DNA of 64,000 nt from CAVSUB01 sp963816725 (GTDB lineage: Bacteria; Acidobacteriota; Vicinamibacteria; Vicinamibacterales; 2-12-FULL-66-21). The DNA lies in NCBI GenBank assembly GCA_963816725.1, contig CAWFMC010000018.1, forward strand, positions 682,001 through 746,000, given 5' to 3'. Numbering within the stretch: position 1 is the stretch's first letter; the number at the start of each line of letters is the position of its first letter. A program made the position numbers and the translations under genes. Below the pieces are notes generated by a model. The model was not told where the DNA came from and ran no database searches. It worked only from the letters and a program-made list of their open reading frames with translations. This document shows positions 18,798-26,856 of the stretch, in pieces.

Positions 18798-19262
18798 ATG
18801 GACATCACGCTGCCACTCGACTATACGGCGATCGAACGCATCCTTCCCCATCGCTATCCCTTCCTGCTGGTCGATCGCGTCACCGAGCTCGAGCCCGACA
18901 AGCGCATCGTCGGGATCAAGAACATCACGCTCAACGAGCGGTATCTCGCGCATCGCGCCGGGGAGGCGCCGGTGCTGCCGCCGTCGGTGCTGACCGAAGC
19001 CGTCGCGCAGGTCGGCGCGATCCTGATCCTGGTGAAGCCCGAGAACCGCGAGAAGATCCCGTACTTCATGGGCATCCAGCGGGTGCGGTACCGCCGCCCG
19101 GTGCATCCGGGCGATGTGGTCGTGATCGAGGCGATCGTCAATCGGCTGCGCAGCCGGATGGGTGTCCTGCGCGGGATCGCCCGCGTCGACGGCAAGGTCG
19201 TGCTCGAGGGCACGATGACGTTCGCGCTCGGCCCGCGCACGCCCGAGCACGCGCCGCGCTAG
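18798..19262 (+). CDS. fabZ: FabZ-like 3-hydroxyacyl-ACP dehydratase (variant active-site loop)
   Basis: A 154-residue hot-dog-fold protein. ILPHRYPFLLVDRV and the terminal RIARVDGKVVLEGTMTFA-like pattern match FabZ, and the length is right. Compared with the usual HFPGxPxxPGVLxxEAMAQ helix, this protein reads HRAGEAPVLPPSVLTEAVAQ. The catalytic His and Glu are conserved, but the FPG and PGV parts are replaced and one residue is inserted. The ATG at 18798 gives the correct N-terminus; the open frame continues upstream to 18525 over the divergent phosphatase. No other fatty-acid or lipid A gene is adjacent. It could be a FabZ paralogue. Confidence 0.78.
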   Translation: MDITLPLDYTAIERILPHRYPFLLVDRVTELEPDKRIVGIKNITLNERYLAHRAGEAPVLPPSVLTEAVAQVGAILILVKPENREKIPYFMGIQRVRYRRPVHPGDVVVIEAIVNRLRSRMGVLRGIARVDGKVVLEGTMTFALGPRTPEHAPR

Positions 19263-19275
19263 CTCACGCTCTCGA

Positions 19276-19878
19276 TCAGTCCTTCACAATCAGCAGCACC
19301 AGCCCGACTTTCGCCGCGCGCGAGGCCCACGCCGCCCACCTCTGCCCCGGCACGTAGTAGCGATAGGCATCGAGCAGCGCCGGCGCCAGCAACATCGTCC
19401 CCACCCAACGCTCGTCGATCCCGGATGCGACGGCGATGCCGCGCGTGTCGCGCTCGAGAGGGCCGGTCTTCGCCATGGCCGCACCCGCGTACCCGACCGA
19501 CGTCAGCACGTTGAACGCGAGCACGCCCTTCTCGAACGGCGCGCGCTCACGCCGCAGGTTGGGCCGCCGCGTCAGCAGCCATTCGCTGCCGGCATGCTGC
19601 ACCCAGAAGCCGGCGGACGAGATCGTGAACTCGCGCTTCGGTGACAGGCCGCTGCGATGGGTGATGGCGAAGAACGGGATCCCATGGAAGTCGACCTTTT
19701 CGAGCCCGGGATCGGCGTCGAACTGGATGTCGAACAGAAGATGACCCGCTTCATGCGCGCCGAACGCGACTGCGGCTCCACCCATGAACTTCCCGATCGT
19801 GCTGGCGCGGTTCGGAGCCGGGTCTGTGGCATCTTGGGCCCACGCCGGAGAGACCACCCCAAGCAGCATCAACAGCAT
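19276..19878 (-). CDS. Membrane protein with HExxH motif, unknown function
   Basis: About 200 residues from the chosen ATG. A hydrophobic leader (MLLMLLGVVSPAWA) suggests export. The segment AFGAHEAGHLLFDIQF contains HEAGH, a zinc-peptidase-like HExxH inside a hydrophobic helix, as in membrane-embedded site-2-type proteases or similar proteins. Later hydrophobic stretches (GVLAFNVLTSVGYAGAAMA, VGLVLLIVKD) support membrane association. A third metal ligand is not evident. Upstream in-frame starts at 19956 and 19986 would overlap the divergent small gene, so I prefer 19878. It is convergent with fabZ. I do not recognise a named family. Confidence 0.6.
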   Translation of the reverse strand: MLLMLLGVVSPAWAQDATDPAPNRASTIGKFMGGAAVAFGAHEAGHLLFDIQFDADPGLEKVDFHGIPFFAITHRSGLSPKREFTISSAGFWVQHAGSEWLLTRRPNLRRERAPFEKGVLAFNVLTSVGYAGAAMAKTGPLERDTRGIAVASGIDERWVGTMLLAPALLDAYRYYVPGQRWAAWASRAAKVGLVLLIVKD

Positions 19879-19954
19879 GAACGGGGCGACCTGCGGACGA
19901 GCTGTGGCACGCGCGTTGCTGGTTGAGCCGGCAGGAGAAGAACGGAGACACACC

Positions 19955-20101
19955 ATGCTCGAAACTATCGCGATCCTGCTAATCATTCTGTGGCTGCTGG
20001 GACTGGTCAGCGGCTACACACTGGGCAACTTCATCTATATCCTGCTCGTGATCGCCCTGGTGCTGATCGTCGTGCGGCTGGTCAGCGGCCGGAGGGTTTG
20101 A
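19955..20101 (+). CDS. Lmo0937-family small membrane protein
   Basis: A 48-residue protein: MLETIAILLIILWLLGLVSG, then YTLGNFIYILLVIALVLIVV, ending RLVSGRRV. This two-helix hydrophobic hairpin with a basic tail is the pattern of the lmo0937 family of small membrane proteins, whose role is unknown and often stress-linked. A GGAG site lies about 8 bases before the ATG. Its last 20 bases overlap the end of the HD-domain gene on the other strand. It is easily missed because of its size. Confidence 0.75.
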   Translation: MLETIAILLIILWLLGLVSGYTLGNFIYILLVIALVLIVVRLVSGRRV

Positions 20102-21074
20102 GCAGCACCCGCCCGAGGCGTGAGTGATACGCGGTGAACCGCGTGTCGCCGGATCCTTCGGCGAGGTGACGGCGCACCTGGTGGATCGTCGCGTCGAGGT
20201 CGTCGGCCGCCGAGAGGATGAACGCCTCGACGGTCATCGGCTCGACCGGCGATCCCAGCTCCCGCGATCCATGGTGCGAAAGAATCAGGTGAGCGAGCCG
20301 CGCCACGACGTCGCGCGGCACGTCCCCGAGCGCCGCCGCGGCCTCGTTCACCATCTGCACGCCGATCGTGATGTGACCGAGCAGATTGCCCTCGAGTGAG
20401 TACGAGGTTGCCAGGTCGTAGTCCAGCTCTTCCACTTTGCCGATGTCGTGGAGAATCGCGCCGGCGACCACGTAACTCTTGTCGGCCCCGTACACGTCTG
20501 CAAGACGGAGACACACGTCCGCCACCTGCAGCAGGTGCTCGAGCAGTCCGCTCCGGTAGTCGTGATGGACCGTGACCGCGGCCGGCCAGACTCGTAGACG
20601 GTCCTCGTACTTCGTCACGACAGCGTCGAGCACGCGGCGGACGTCGGCGTCCTCCGTCCCCGCGATCAGTCCCTGCAGCTGCGCCCACATCTCATCGACT
20701 GGCCGCGGCGCGGCCCGAACGTAGTCGGCTTCGCGGAACCCCTCGGTGCGGTCCTGTTCGGGATTGATCCGCCGGATGCTCTCGATGACCAGCTCCACAC
20801 GCTGGTTGTGTCGATCGGCGCGCCCCTGCGCGCGGACGAACTCCCCCGCCTCGAACTCCTCCTTGTAGCGGTCGACGTCCTCGAGCAGACGCCCGGCAAC
20901 CGTTCCCGATCGGTCCTGGAGAACGATGTGGAGGTGCGGCGTGCCTTGACGGCCGGTGCGCAGCTCCTTGCGCGTGCAGAGGAAAAAGCCCCACCCGGCG
21001 GAACCGGCATCGAGGTGCGCAATGTCGGGCAGGCGTCGGACGGGCCAGTGCGCTTTCAGCGAGTCAGTGAGCAT
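20082..21074 (-). CDS. OB-fold plus HD-domain 3'-5' exoribonuclease (YhaM-like)
   Basis: A 330-residue protein. The first about 110 residues form an OB nucleic-acid-binding fold (TPHLHIVLQDRSGTVAGRLL, EFVRAQGRADRHNQRVELVI). From about residue 150 an HD phosphohydrolase domain follows, with VHHDYRSGLLEHLLQV and the HD pair in AGAILHDIGKVEEL, plus a later HLILSHHG histidine cluster. This order (OB then HD) is that of YhaM/CbfA exoribonucleases, which degrade single-stranded RNA or DNA 3' to 5'. Its 3' end overlaps the convergent small membrane-protein gene. It lies downstream of the EamA and Lrp genes with only 21 bases between, so it may share their transcript. Confidence 0.87.
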   Translation of the reverse strand: MLTDSLKAHWPVRRLPDIAHLDAGSAGWGFFLCTRKELRTGRQGTPHLHIVLQDRSGTVAGRLLEDVDRYKEEFEAGEFVRAQGRADRHNQRVELVIESIRRINPEQDRTEGFREADYVRAAPRPVDEMWAQLQGLIAGTEDADVRRVLDAVVTKYEDRLRVWPAAVTVHHDYRSGLLEHLLQVADVCLRLADVYGADKSYVVAGAILHDIGKVEELDYDLATSYSLEGNLLGHITIGVQMVNEAAAALGDVPRDVVARLAHLILSHHGSRELGSPVEPMTVEAFILSAADDLDATIHQVRRHLAEGSGDTRFTAYHSRLGRVLLKPSGR

Positions 21075-21095
21075 GCGGATGCCTGCTGTGTGGCG

Positions 21096-22064
21096 TCACG
21101 CGATCTGCCGTCGCCGCTCGGGCGCGGCATTTCGCGCCGCGGTGGCGCTGTGGGCGGCGCTGTTAGTCCGGCGAGCCCAGCGCACCACGCCGACACCGGC
21201 GAAGACCAGGGCGGCGGCGCCAGCCATGCGCGAGGTGAAGGGCTCGTGCAGGAACAATACGCCGAGGGTAACCGCGATGAGTGGATTGATGTACGCGTAC
21301 AACGAGACGAACGACACGGCCAGGTGCCGCAGGGCGTAGTTGTAGGCCACGAATCCGCCGAGCGCCCCGACGGTCGCAAGGTACATCAGGGCGCTGAACG
21401 AGCGGGTCGAGAAGGACAGGCTCGGCCACTCGCCGTGCAGCGTTCCGGCGATCGTCATCAGGATGCCGCCAAACAGCATCTGCAGCGCCGTCTGGCCGAG
21501 GAGGTTCTCCTTCACGTCCAGGCGCTTCGAGTACGAGGACCCGAGCGACCAACCGAACGCGGCAATCTGCACCGCGATGACACCCGCGAGAAAACCGCGA
21601 TGACCGGCGGACCCGAGGGTGAGCTCCGGCCACACCAGGAGCACGATCCCGCTGAACCCGACGATCAGGCCGGCGAGAACAGGGAGGCGCAGCTGCTCGC
21701 CGTCAGCCCTGAAGGCCTCGACCGCGGCCATCCAGAATGGCGAGGTCGCGACGAGGACGGCGGTCAGACCGCTCGGGATCCACTGCTCCGCGAACACCAC
21801 GCCACCGTTACCGAGCACCAACATCAGGAAACCGAGCAGCGTGATCGAGCCCCACCGTGAGGGCGCGGGCAGCGCCTCGCCCCGGATTACCACCCATGAC
21901 GCGAGCAGCGCGCCGGCCAGCATCCACCGCAGCCCGCCCATCAGGAACGGCGGCATGGTCTCGAGTGAGATCCGGATTCCGAAGTACGTCGTGCCCCAGA
22001 TCACGCAGACGGCGGCCCAGGCAAGATAGGCCAGCTTGCGCTGCGGCAGTGCCGCCGGACTCAC
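21096..22064 (-). CDS. EamA/DMT-family transporter
   Basis: A 322-residue protein with ten hydrophobic helices in two EamA repeats. The first repeat carries YLAWAAVCVIWGTTYFGIRI and the second YLATVGALGGFVAYNYALRH, features of RhaT/YdcZ-type drug/metabolite exporters. The start is GTG in a GTGA overlap with the stop of the Lrp-type regulator, so the two are translationally coupled. An exporter coupled to an Lrp/AsnC regulator is a common amino-acid-efflux arrangement, so the substrate is plausibly an amino acid; this is inference from context. Confidence 0.88.
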   Translation of the reverse strand: MSPAALPQRKLAYLAWAAVCVIWGTTYFGIRISLETMPPFLMGGLRWMLAGALLASWVVIRGEALPAPSRWGSITLLGFLMLVLGNGGVVFAEQWIPSGLTAVLVATSPFWMAAVEAFRADGEQLRLPVLAGLIVGFSGIVLLVWPELTLGSAGHRGFLAGVIAVQIAAFGWSLGSSYSKRLDVKENLLGQTALQMLFGGILMTIAGTLHGEWPSLSFSTRSFSALMYLATVGALGGFVAYNYALRHLAVSFVSLYAYINPLIAVTLGVLFLHEPFTSRMAGAAALVFAGVGVVRWARRTNSAAHSATAARNAAPERRRQIA

Positions 22065-22552
22065 GACGCAATTCCTTCCCGCACCGGCAACGGCACCGGC
22101 AGCCGCGACGTCTCCTTGACGGTCTCCAGCACGATCGTCGTCCGGGTCGAGCGAACGCCCGGTATCCGCCCGAAGCGCGTCCTGAGCAGATGGCCGAGAT
22201 GCTCGGCGTCCCGCGCCCGCACTTTGATCAAGTAGCAGTCGTCGCCGGCGACGTGATGGACCTCGAGCACTTCCTGGCAGTCCGCGAGCGCCCTGGCAAT
22301 GCTCTGGTCGGACGACGCCTCCTCGCTGCGGACCGCGACAAAGGCGAGGAGCCCCAAGCCGAGCGACCGCGGGTTCAGCTGGGCGGCGTAACCTTTGACG
22401 ATCCCGCGCAACTCCAGCTTGCGGATGCGCTCCAGCACCGCAGAGGGCGCCAGCCCGACGGCCCGCGCGATATCGACCTGCGCCTCCCGGGCGTTGGCCT
22501 GGAGCTGGTCGAGGATCTGGTAGTCGATGGGATCGAGGTTCTTTTCGCTCAC
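22061..22552 (-). CDS. Lrp/AsnC-family transcriptional regulator
   Basis: A 163-residue protein. It has an N-terminal helix-turn-helix (IDYQILDQLQANAREAQVDI, VGLAPSAVLERIRKLE) and a C-terminal RAM ligand-binding domain (LLAFVAVRSEEASSDQSIAR, VLEVHHVAGDDCYLIKVRA). Both are the standard Lrp layout at the standard length. It is the first gene of a coupled pair with the EamA exporter, which it likely controls in response to an amino acid. The region upstream is a repeat-filled gap; no operator was identified. Confidence 0.92.
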   Translation of the reverse strand: MSEKNLDPIDYQILDQLQANAREAQVDIARAVGLAPSAVLERIRKLELRGIVKGYAAQLNPRSLGLGLLAFVAVRSEEASSDQSIARALADCQEVLEVHHVAGDDCYLIKVRARDAEHLGHLLRTRFGRIPGVRSTRTTIVLETVKETSRLPVPLPVREGIAS

Positions 22553-22615
22553 GGCAGAATTATCGGTGGCTGCTGGCCCATTCGCCAGTCCATTATTCAG
22601 TTGGACGCCGATTCA

Positions 22616-22710
22616 AGGGAATGGGATGCGGGTTCTCTGTACAGGGACTGGGACAGGGACTGGGACTGGGGACTAGGGACTAGGGGCTTCAGGCTTCAGG
22701 CGAGTCTGGG
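22616..22710. repeat. GGGACTG/GGGACTA heptad-type repeats
   Basis: In the gap between the dehydrogenase and the Lrp gene, GGGACT recurs six times at 6-8-base spacing. It is followed by two GGCTTCA copies. Further on, the string GCTTCTAAAGTCCGAAGC forms a hairpin, and its complement GCTTCGGACTTT resembles the central motif of other repeat gaps here. Confidence 0.65.
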
Positions 22711-22764
22711 TCGCTGGCGCCTAGGCTTCTAAAGTCCGAAGCGAGCCTCCGCAGCATCACCAGC

Positions 22765-23554
22765 CTACACAAACCCATACCCGCCGCGCCCGAGGCGGGC
22801 GCCGCCATCAATGGTGAGGATTTCGCCGGTGATGAACCCGGAGTCGCGTGAGGCCAGGAACGCGACGGCTTCGGCAACTTCGGAGGGCTGGCCCCAGCGG
22901 CCCAGCGGAACGGAGCGCGTAATCCGCTCGACCGCCTCGGGGCTGTTCCACAGTTGCCGCGCCGCGCCGGCCGATTCGATCGGGCCGGGGGCGACCGCAT
23001 TCACGCGGATCTGGTGCGGCGCCCACTCGACCGCGAGCGTCTGGGTCATCGACATGACGCCGGCCTTCGCCGCGGCCGAGTGGATCGTCCCAGGGCTGCC
23101 GGTCCACACGTAGTTGGCCAGGACCGAGACGATCGCGCCACCTTGGGCGCGCGCGATCATGTGCCGGCCCGACCGCCCGCGAGCAGTAGAAGCTGCCGTG
23201 CAGCACGGTGCCGACCACCGCGTTCCACCCGTTGGGCGAGAGATCCGCGGCGTTGCAGACGAAGTTGCCCGCCGCGTTGTTGATCAGGATGTCGATCCGC
23301 CCGAAATGACGGATCGTCCGCTCCACCATCTCGTCGACCTGGTCCGGCTTGCGCACATCGATCTGCACCGCCAGCGGATCCAGTCCGGCGTGACGCAAGG
23401 CGGCAGTGCCCGATTCGAGGTTCTTCGAGTTGCGGCTCCCGACGACAATCCGCGCGCCGAGCTCTCCGAGACGCTGCGCGATGGCCAGGCCGATGCCCGT
23501 TCCACCGCCTGTGATGATCGCAACCTGATGATCGAACGATCCGGACGCCAGCAT
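22765..23554 (-). pseudogene. SDR oxidoreductase (2,4-dienoyl-CoA reductase-like), split by a +1 frameshift
   Basis: N-terminal Rossmann segment GGGTGIGLAIAQRLGELGAR and NNAAGNFV lie in one frame. The C-terminal half, beginning IVSVLANYVWTGSPG and containing AVEWAPHQIRVNAVAPGPIE, lies in another. Removing one base near 23163-23170 restores about 262 residues, a normal short-chain dehydrogenase. The usual YxxxK Tyr is replaced (IHSAAAKAGV), as in 2,4-dienoyl-CoA reductases, and NNAAGNF also fits that subgroup. All parts are otherwise well conserved, so a sequencing insertion is likely. Proposed role: NADPH-dependent reduction in unsaturated fatty-acid breakdown. Confidence 0.8.
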
Positions 23555-23628
23555 GACGCTGACATTATCTGCCCTCGACGGCCATCCGCGAAGGGCCGGG
23601 CGCCAGTGCCGGCCGTATACTCATTGCC

Positions 23629-25152
23629 GTGACGGCGACGTGGACGCCGGAAGACGATGCGTTTGCCCGGCTCTTCGAGTCGGTGCACGAAGGCGTCTAC
23701 ATCGGCGAGCTCTCGGCGGAGTCCTCACGGACCCTCTCTGCCAACCCATATCTCAAGCTGATTTTCGGCTACGCCGCGGAAACGCCGGCGGCGGACGTCA
23801 TCCCCTTCGACGGCGAGCGGTTCGTCGATCCACAAGCGCGCGACGGCTTCCTCGAGCGACTCGAGCGCGATCGCACGGTCACTGATTACCTGCTCCGCCT
23901 CCGCCGCGCCGACCGCACGCCGATCTGGATCGAGGTGACCGCGCGTGCCGACGAAGTCCCGGGCGGGTTCCGCGTCGAAGCGTTGATGCGCGATGTCAGC
24001 GAGCGCAAGCGGCTGGAAGATCACTCGCGCGATCTCTATCACCAGCTGCTCCAGGCCGAAAAGTTGGCCGCGCTCGGCCAGACCATCTCCGGCGTCGCTC
24101 ACGAGCTGAACAATCCGCTGGCGACGATCCTCACCTGGGCCGAGCGGCTCTCGCAGCGCGACGTCGACGAGCAGACCCGCCGCGGCCTCGAGACGATCCT
24201 CGGCGAGTCTGAGCGCGCCGCCAAGATCGTCCGCAATCTCCTCACCTTCGCGCGCAAGCGTCACACCACCCGCACGATGGTCGACTTGAACCAGGTGGTG
24301 CGAGAGACGCTGGCGCTGCGCTCGTACGATCAGCGGGCCAGCAACATCACGATCATCGATGCGCTCGCCGCCGGACTGCCGCAGGTATTCGCCGATCCGC
24401 ACCAGGTCCAGCAGGTGCTGCTCAACCTGATGATCAACGCGGAGCAGGCGATGGTCTCCTCGCACGGCCGCGGCACGCTGGTCCTGCGCACGTGGCATCA
24501 CCTCGAGCGCGAGTCAGTGGTCCTCGAAGTCAGCGACGATGGCCCGGGTGTGCCGGAGGACGTGCAGCCGCGGATCTTCGATCCGTTCTTCACGACGAAG
24601 GAAGTCGGCAAGGGTACGGGGCTGGGGCTGACGGTCGCCTACGCGATCGTCCAGGAGCACGGCGGCCGGATCACCCTGAAATCGGAGCCGAGCGGCGGGG
24701 CCACCTTCGCGGTCGAATTACCGGCCGACGCCTCGGGCCTGCCCCGGCTGCCGCCGCCTGCGAAGGAGGCGCTGGTGCCGGCCGTGTCCGGGGTCGCGGT
24801 GCTGGTGGTGGAGGATGAAGCCGCGCTCGGCGCGGCGGTCGCGGAGTCGCTGCAGGACTCCGGCTTCACCGTCGATCGCGCCAGCGACGGGCTCGAAGCG
24901 CTCGAACGGTTACGCGCGAAGACCTACGATCTGATCATCTGTGACTTGAAGATGCCGCGGCTCGACGGCACGCAGTTCTACCACGAGCTCGAACTGACCC
25001 GCCCGCAGATGGCTCGCCGCATCATGTTCGTCACCGGCGACGTGGCCGGCACCGAAGCCGAACGCTTCCTCGAGGAGAGCGGCTGCCGCTGGCTCGCCAA
25101 GCCGTTCCGCTTGAAGGACCTCCTGCGCGCGGCCCGCGAGATGGTCGCCTAG
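23629..25152 (+). CDS. Hybrid sensor histidine kinase (PAS-HisKA-HATPase-REC)
   Basis: A 507-residue soluble protein starting at GTG. A PAS-like domain spans about residues 10-125. The HisKA dimerisation helix holds the phospho-acceptor His158 (GVAHELNNPL). The HATPase domain spans about 265-370 with NLMINAEQAM, DDGPGVPED and GTGLGLTVAY. A receiver domain (about 388-505) has the phospho-acceptor Asp439 in ICDLKMPRLDG. The kinase lacks membrane helices, so it senses a cytoplasmic signal, probably through PAS. Its partner is not adjacent, although the NtrC-type regulator lies 1.7 kb away. Confidence 0.92.
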   Translation: MTATWTPEDDAFARLFESVHEGVYIGELSAESSRTLSANPYLKLIFGYAAETPAADVIPFDGERFVDPQARDGFLERLERDRTVTDYLLRLRRADRTPIWIEVTARADEVPGGFRVEALMRDVSERKRLEDHSRDLYHQLLQAEKLAALGQTISGVAHELNNPLATILTWAERLSQRDVDEQTRRGLETILGESERAAKIVRNLLTFARKRHTTRTMVDLNQVVRETLALRSYDQRASNITIIDALAAGLPQVFADPHQVQQVLLNLMINAEQAMVSSHGRGTLVLRTWHHLERESVVLEVSDDGPGVPEDVQPRIFDPFFTTKEVGKGTGLGLTVAYAIVQEHGGRITLKSEPSGGATFAVELPADASGLPRLPPPAKEALVPAVSGVAVLVVEDEAALGAAVAESLQDSGFTVDRASDGLEALERLRAKTYDLIICDLKMPRLDGTQFYHELELTRPQMARRIMFVTGDVAGTEAERFLEESGCRWLAKPFRLKDLLRAAREMVA

Positions 25153-25161
25153 TCCCCTGGA

Positions 25162-26070
25162 CTAGCGCGCGGCGGCGATCCGGTCCGCCTGCGGGCGCGG
25201 CGCCGGACGCGCCGCCACGGTCTTCCGCCGCGCATACGGCAGGACCACCCCGGGCGTCCCCGGCATGTTCACCTTCGCCATCCGCATCCGCCTCATCGTC
25301 TGCTGGAACGAGAGGATCGCGGGGCGGAGCGCCGCCGCGGCCTCGGCCGGCGGCACCTCGGTGCCGAGCGCCTTCTTGAGCCGCTGCACCGCGCGGGCGT
25401 GCAGCTGCGACACGCGCGACTCGTTGACGCCGATCTCGGTCCCGATCTGCTTCATCGTGGCTTCGGCGTAGTAGTACATCGAGATCACCTTGCGCTCGCG
25501 CGCCGGCAGCGAGGCTATCGCCGCGCGCACGCGCTCGCGCACCTCACGTGTCTCGTACGCCTTGTGCGGTGACACAGGCTCGGATGGCACCAGCGTCGGA
25601 GGAAGCGACGCGCCGTCGAAGTTCTCGGTCGCAGACAGCGGCGAGGTCTGCTCGATGGTGTTGATGCGGACGATGGTCCGGCCGAGGCGCGCCTCGTCCG
25701 ATCCGACGCGCGCCGCGATGTCCGCGAGCGACGGTTCGGCGCCGAGCTCGCGCCGCAGCTGCTCGCGTGCGGCCTCGATCTCGCGACGCTGGCGTCGCAC
25801 GCCACGCGGCCAGGCGTCGCGGCGGAGCGCGTCGATCATCGCGCCGCGCACGCGCCGCTCGGCGAAGGTCTCGAACTTGATGCCCCGCTCTTCGTCGAAG
25901 CGGCAGGCCGCGTCGATGAGCCCCAGCATGCCGTCCTGGACCAGGTCGTTCAGCTCGATCGAGTGGGGCATCGACGATGCCACGCGGCGGGCGAGCGATT
26001 CGACGAAGGGCAGACCGGCGGCAATTCGATCACGCTGGCTGGCGGCAAGCGGCTGGCGCTGCATGGGCAC
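25162..26070 (-). CDS. FliA/sigma-28-like RNA polymerase sigma factor with C-terminal extension
   Basis: A 302-residue protein. Region 2 (about 20-90) contains LNDLVQDGMLGLIDAACRFD and FETFAERRVRGAMIDALR, the FliA/SigB-type core-binding and -10 recognition helices. Region 3 follows, and region 4 (about 185-235, RKVISMYYYAEATMKQIGTE, VNESRVSQLHARAVQRLK) is the -35 recognition helix-turn-helix. About 65 further residues, basic and Pro/Ala-rich, extend beyond the usual end. No flagellar genes are near, so the regulon may be motility encoded elsewhere or another function. It is convergent with the histidine kinase, 9 bases apart. Confidence 0.88.
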   Translation of the reverse strand: MPMQRQPLAASQRDRIAAGLPFVESLARRVASSMPHSIELNDLVQDGMLGLIDAACRFDEERGIKFETFAERRVRGAMIDALRRDAWPRGVRRQRREIEAAREQLRRELGAEPSLADIAARVGSDEARLGRTIVRINTIEQTSPLSATENFDGASLPPTLVPSEPVSPHKAYETREVRERVRAAIASLPARERKVISMYYYAEATMKQIGTEIGVNESRVSQLHARAVQRLKKALGTEVPPAEAAAALRPAILSFQQTMRRMRMAKVNMPGTPGVVLPYARRKTVAARPAPRPQADRIAAAR

Positions 26071-26297
26071 GTCCTCTGAACGTTCGCGGCGTCAACGCCG
26101 CGGACGGGTTGCCATGTGCGCAACGGCGGTACCAACAGGAGCGCCCCGGCCCGGCGGTCCCGCCGGCGTTCGAGCTGTGCAGCTAAATGTCAGTCCGTGA
26201 AGATGTTATCGGGAGTGCTGTGGTGTGAAGCGGCGGGCAATCCTGCTCGCGGCGGGCTCGGCGCCGTCAATTCCTTGACCGTTTCCGACAGGGGGTG

Positions 26298-26522
26298 TCA
26301 ACAATCCGGCAGTGACGACAGGCGGCTCCGCATCCGAATCTCCTTGGCCGTCACCATCGCCTCGAGCACGCTGGCCACGACCTGCGAGGCGCGCGCCCGG
26401 CCCATTTCGTCCGCCGCCTTCACCTCGAGCAGCTCCGCGTTCGCGAGGATGATCCCGAGCTGATTGTTGAGACGATGGAACAGCAGGCCCAGGTCGATGG
26501 GCGGGGGCTCCACGGCTGGCAC
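26298..26522 (-). CDS. Stand-alone histidine-kinase DHp-like protein
   Basis: About 74 residues if started at the GTG that overlaps the stop of the upstream HTH gene (TAGTG), with AAGGAAG 7 bases before it. The sequence FHRLNNQLGIILANAELLE matches the H-box of HisKA-type dimerisation/phosphotransfer helices (HxLNN), and a second helix follows (SQVVASVLEAMVTAKEIRM). No ATPase domain follows before the stop. It may be a phosphotransfer partner, a kinase fragment or a dimerisation regulator. A longer ATG start at 26573 exists, but it would run inside the HTH gene. Confidence 0.6.
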   Translation of the reverse strand: MPAVEPPPIDLGLLFHRLNNQLGIILANAELLEVKAADEMGRARASQVVASVLEAMVTAKEIRMRSRLSSLPDC

Positions 26523-26722
26523 TACGAGGCTTCCTTCCGGGTCAACTCCGAGACCTTGCCTGGCTGACGCCACAGCGTGTCCGCGAAAATACGGATGGAC
26601 CCGCCGGCGGTCCGCACGTACTCGACCTTCTGACTGGCGATCCAGTTGTAGATCGTGCGCCGGCTGACGCCTACCAGCTCGCAGGCCTTCATGATCGAAA
26701 TCGTCTGACGCTCAATCATCAT
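26522..26722 (-). CDS. Excisionase/MerR-type small HTH DNA-binding protein
   Basis: A 66-residue protein: ISIMKACELVGVSRRTIYNW followed by IASQKVEYVRTAGGSIRIF. This is the single winged-helix (HTH_17, excisionase-like) domain with the typical ARRT/IYNWI recognition helix. It is coupled to the downstream DHp-like gene and divergent from the NtrC-type regulator, with a 134-base shared intergenic region. No prophage or integrase is near, so it is more likely a small regulator than an excisionase. Confidence 0.78.
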   Translation of the reverse strand: MMIERQTISIMKACELVGVSRRTIYNWIASQKVEYVRTAGGSIRIFADTLWRQPGKVSELTRKEAS

Positions 26723-26856
26723 CGTGTGTGGGGACCGACGTGATCCCGCTTCCGCACACAGTTATCGGAGCGGACCCTGGTGGGCTGTAGGCCATCGCGC
26801 AGATGCTGCGTTGACCACGATCCCATGGGGTGTCAAAATACCGTCCGCCCGCATAA

